Assembly (NCBI GenBank): GCA_003249625.1
Contig: QKII01000163.1
Span: 1 to 25,471 of the forward strand
Reading direction: 5' to 3'
DNA from: Propionivibrio sp.
GTDB lineage: Bacteria > Pseudomonadota > Gammaproteobacteria > Burkholderiales > Rhodocyclaceae
DNA length: 25,471 bases
The position numbers and the translations under genes were made by a program. Below are positions 24,293 through 25,471 of the stretch, piece after piece. A model generated the notes under the pieces. It did no database searches. It saw only the letters and a program-made list of their open reading frames with translations, and had not been told where the DNA came from. Every line of letters starts with the position of its first letter. The first letter of the stretch is position 1.

Positions 24293-25471
24293 TCAGCGCT
24301 CTTCCAGCCGCAAATCGACGTAGGCACGATCGCGCGCCTGCCGCAGCCAGTCCTGGTAGGCCTCGTCGAGCTTGCGCTCGCGCAACACCTGGCGAGCCGC
24401 GGCTTTTTGCCGGTCTGCCGAGACGTCCTGAACCCGGCGCTCCAGCACCTCGATCAGATGGAAGCCAAACGGCGACTTGACCGGGCGGCTGACTTCGCCA
24501 GGCTTCAGGCTGTTCATCGCGCGCTCGAATTCGGGCACCGTATCGCCGGGATAGATCCAGCCCAGATCGCCACCCTTGGGCGCCGTGCCATCCTGCGAAT
24601 GCAGCTTGGCCAGTTCGGCAAACTTCTCGCCATGGATAATCCGGTCGTACAGCCCCTCCAGCTTGTGTCGCGCCTCGGTTTCGGAAACCAGTTCATTAAC
24701 CCGGATCAGGATGTGACGGACGTGGGTCTGTTGTACTGGCGGCAACGTCGCACCGCCCTTCTTGTTCAGCAGCTTGACGATATGGAAACCGTTAGGGCTG
24801 CGCAGCAGCGGGCTGACATCGCCCGCATTCATCTTGGTCACAACGTCGGAGAAGATGCTCGGCAAGCGGTCGAGCGTGCGCATCCCGAGGCTGCCGCCCT
24901 GCAAGCCATCCGGCGCATCCGAATACGCCGCCGCAAGCTGCGCGAAATTCTCGCCCTTGCGCGCGCGCTCCAGCACCTCGTCGGCCTTGGCCTTGAGCGT
25001 GGCAAGTTGTTCTGGATTCGCCGATTCGGGGGCGCGCAGGAGAATGTGCGCGACTTCATATTCTTCACCAACTCCCGCCGCGGACTGCCCCTCAAGATAG
25101 TTTTCGATCTCGCTGTCGGAAACGGCGATCTTGTTCTCCACCTCGCGCTCGCGTACCCGGGCAATGAGCATTTCGTTGCGAATATCCTCGCGGAATTTCG
25201 GAAAGGCGATGCCGTCGCGCTGCAGCGCTTCGCGGAACTGCTCCATCGACATCTTGTTCCCGGCGGCGATGCGCTGCAGCGCCTGATCGAGTTGCGTATC
25301 GTCAACGCGCAAGCCGATCTCGCGCGCATTCTGCAACTGGATCTTGTCCATCACCAGACGTTCAAGCATTTGCCGTTCCAGTATGTCACGTGGCGGCAAC
25401 GGCGTTCCCTGGCGGCGCAACTGGCTGGCGGCACGTTCAAGGCCCTGATTCAACTCCTGAAGGGTTATCAC
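24293..25471 (-). CDS. surA: Periplasmic chaperone / peptidyl-prolyl isomerase SurA, C-terminal 392 residues (5' end outside window)
   Basis: SurA escorts unfolded outer-membrane proteins across the periplasm. The visible part starts inside the N-terminal chaperone domain ('VITLQELNQGLERA'), so the signal peptide and the first residues are cut off by the right edge; the GTG at the edge is an internal valine codon, not a start. Two parvulin domains follow, at about 137-237 ('AHILLR', 'GGSLGMRTLDRLP', 'SPNGFHIVKLL') and 249-350 ('RHILIR', 'GGDLGWIYPGDTVPEFE', 'SPFGFHLIEVLERR'), then a C-terminal helix. The stop is two bases before the pdxA GTG. In most proteobacteria lptD lies upstream, beyond the window. 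Confidence 0.95.
   Translation of the reverse strand: MITLQELNQGLERAASQLRRQGTPLPPRDILERQMLERLVMDKIQLQNAREIGLRVDDTQLDQALQRIAAGNKMSMEQFREALQRDGIAFPKFREDIRNEMLIARVREREVENKIAVSDSEIENYLEGQSAAGVGEEYEVAHILLRAPESANPEQLATLKAKADEVLERARKGENFAQLAAAYSDAPDGLQGGSLGMRTLDRLPSIFSDVVTKMNAGDVSPLLRSPNGFHIVKLLNKKGGATLPPVQQTHVRHILIRVNELVSETEARHKLEGLYDRIIHGEKFAELAKLHSQDGTAPKGGDLGWIYPGDTVPEFERAMNSLKPGEVSRPVKSPFGFHLIEVLERRVQDVSADRQKAAARQVLRERKLDEAYQDWLRQARDRAYVDLRLEER

Overview
The window reads as a chromosomal piece of a GC-rich betaproteobacterium. The protein sequences and the order surA-pdxA-ksgA and gap-pgk-pyk-purC suggest the Rhodocyclales (Dechloromonas/Accumulibacter/Propionivibrio-like). That placement is inference from recognised sequence style, not from a database search. 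I see no mobile element, CRISPR array, tRNA or rRNA. Every gene is intact except the two cut by the window edges (glgB at the left, surA at the right).

Layout. (1) 1-3760, plus strand: the end of glgB, then glgX and malQ, for glycogen branching, debranching and maltodextrin transfer. (2) 3891-4283: a small Lys/Ala-rich, histone-H1-like protein with a DUF2934 tail. (3) 4410-10506, minus strand: a tight operon transcribed pgi-pgm-glgC-glgA, a complete route from fructose-6-phosphate to glycogen, ending in a good intrinsic terminator. (4) 10507-10980: a 474-bp divergent control region with a 17-bp palindrome. (5) 10981-15811, plus strand: gap, pgk, a conserved-looking protein of unknown function, and pyk, covering lower glycolysis. 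(6) 15897-21620, plus strand: a DUF3422 membrane protein, purC, prlC, a periplasmic DUF4124-glutaredoxin protein and an exonuclease III gene. (7) 21634-25471, minus strand: the envelope/housekeeping operon surA-pdxA-ksgA followed by a short-chain dehydrogenase.

Together, regions 1-5 form a carbon-storage and glycolysis island. pgi, pgm, glgC and glgA push hexose phosphate into glycogen, GlgB/GlgX/MalQ remodel and dismantle it, and gap-pgk-pyk run the lower pathway from the other side of a shared intergenic region. glgP (phosphorylase), pfk/fba and eno are not in the window.

The most unusual structural points are: a perfect 50-bp tandem duplication of the intrinsic terminator between gap and pgk; a recurring arrangement in which terminator-like hairpins lie immediately in front of the next plus-strand gene, leaving little or no room for a promoter in between; the palindrome in the pgi/gap divergent region; and two uncharacterised proteins embedded in the central-carbon cluster. 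I did not find an obviously new defence, mobile or RNA system. The window is mostly core metabolism.
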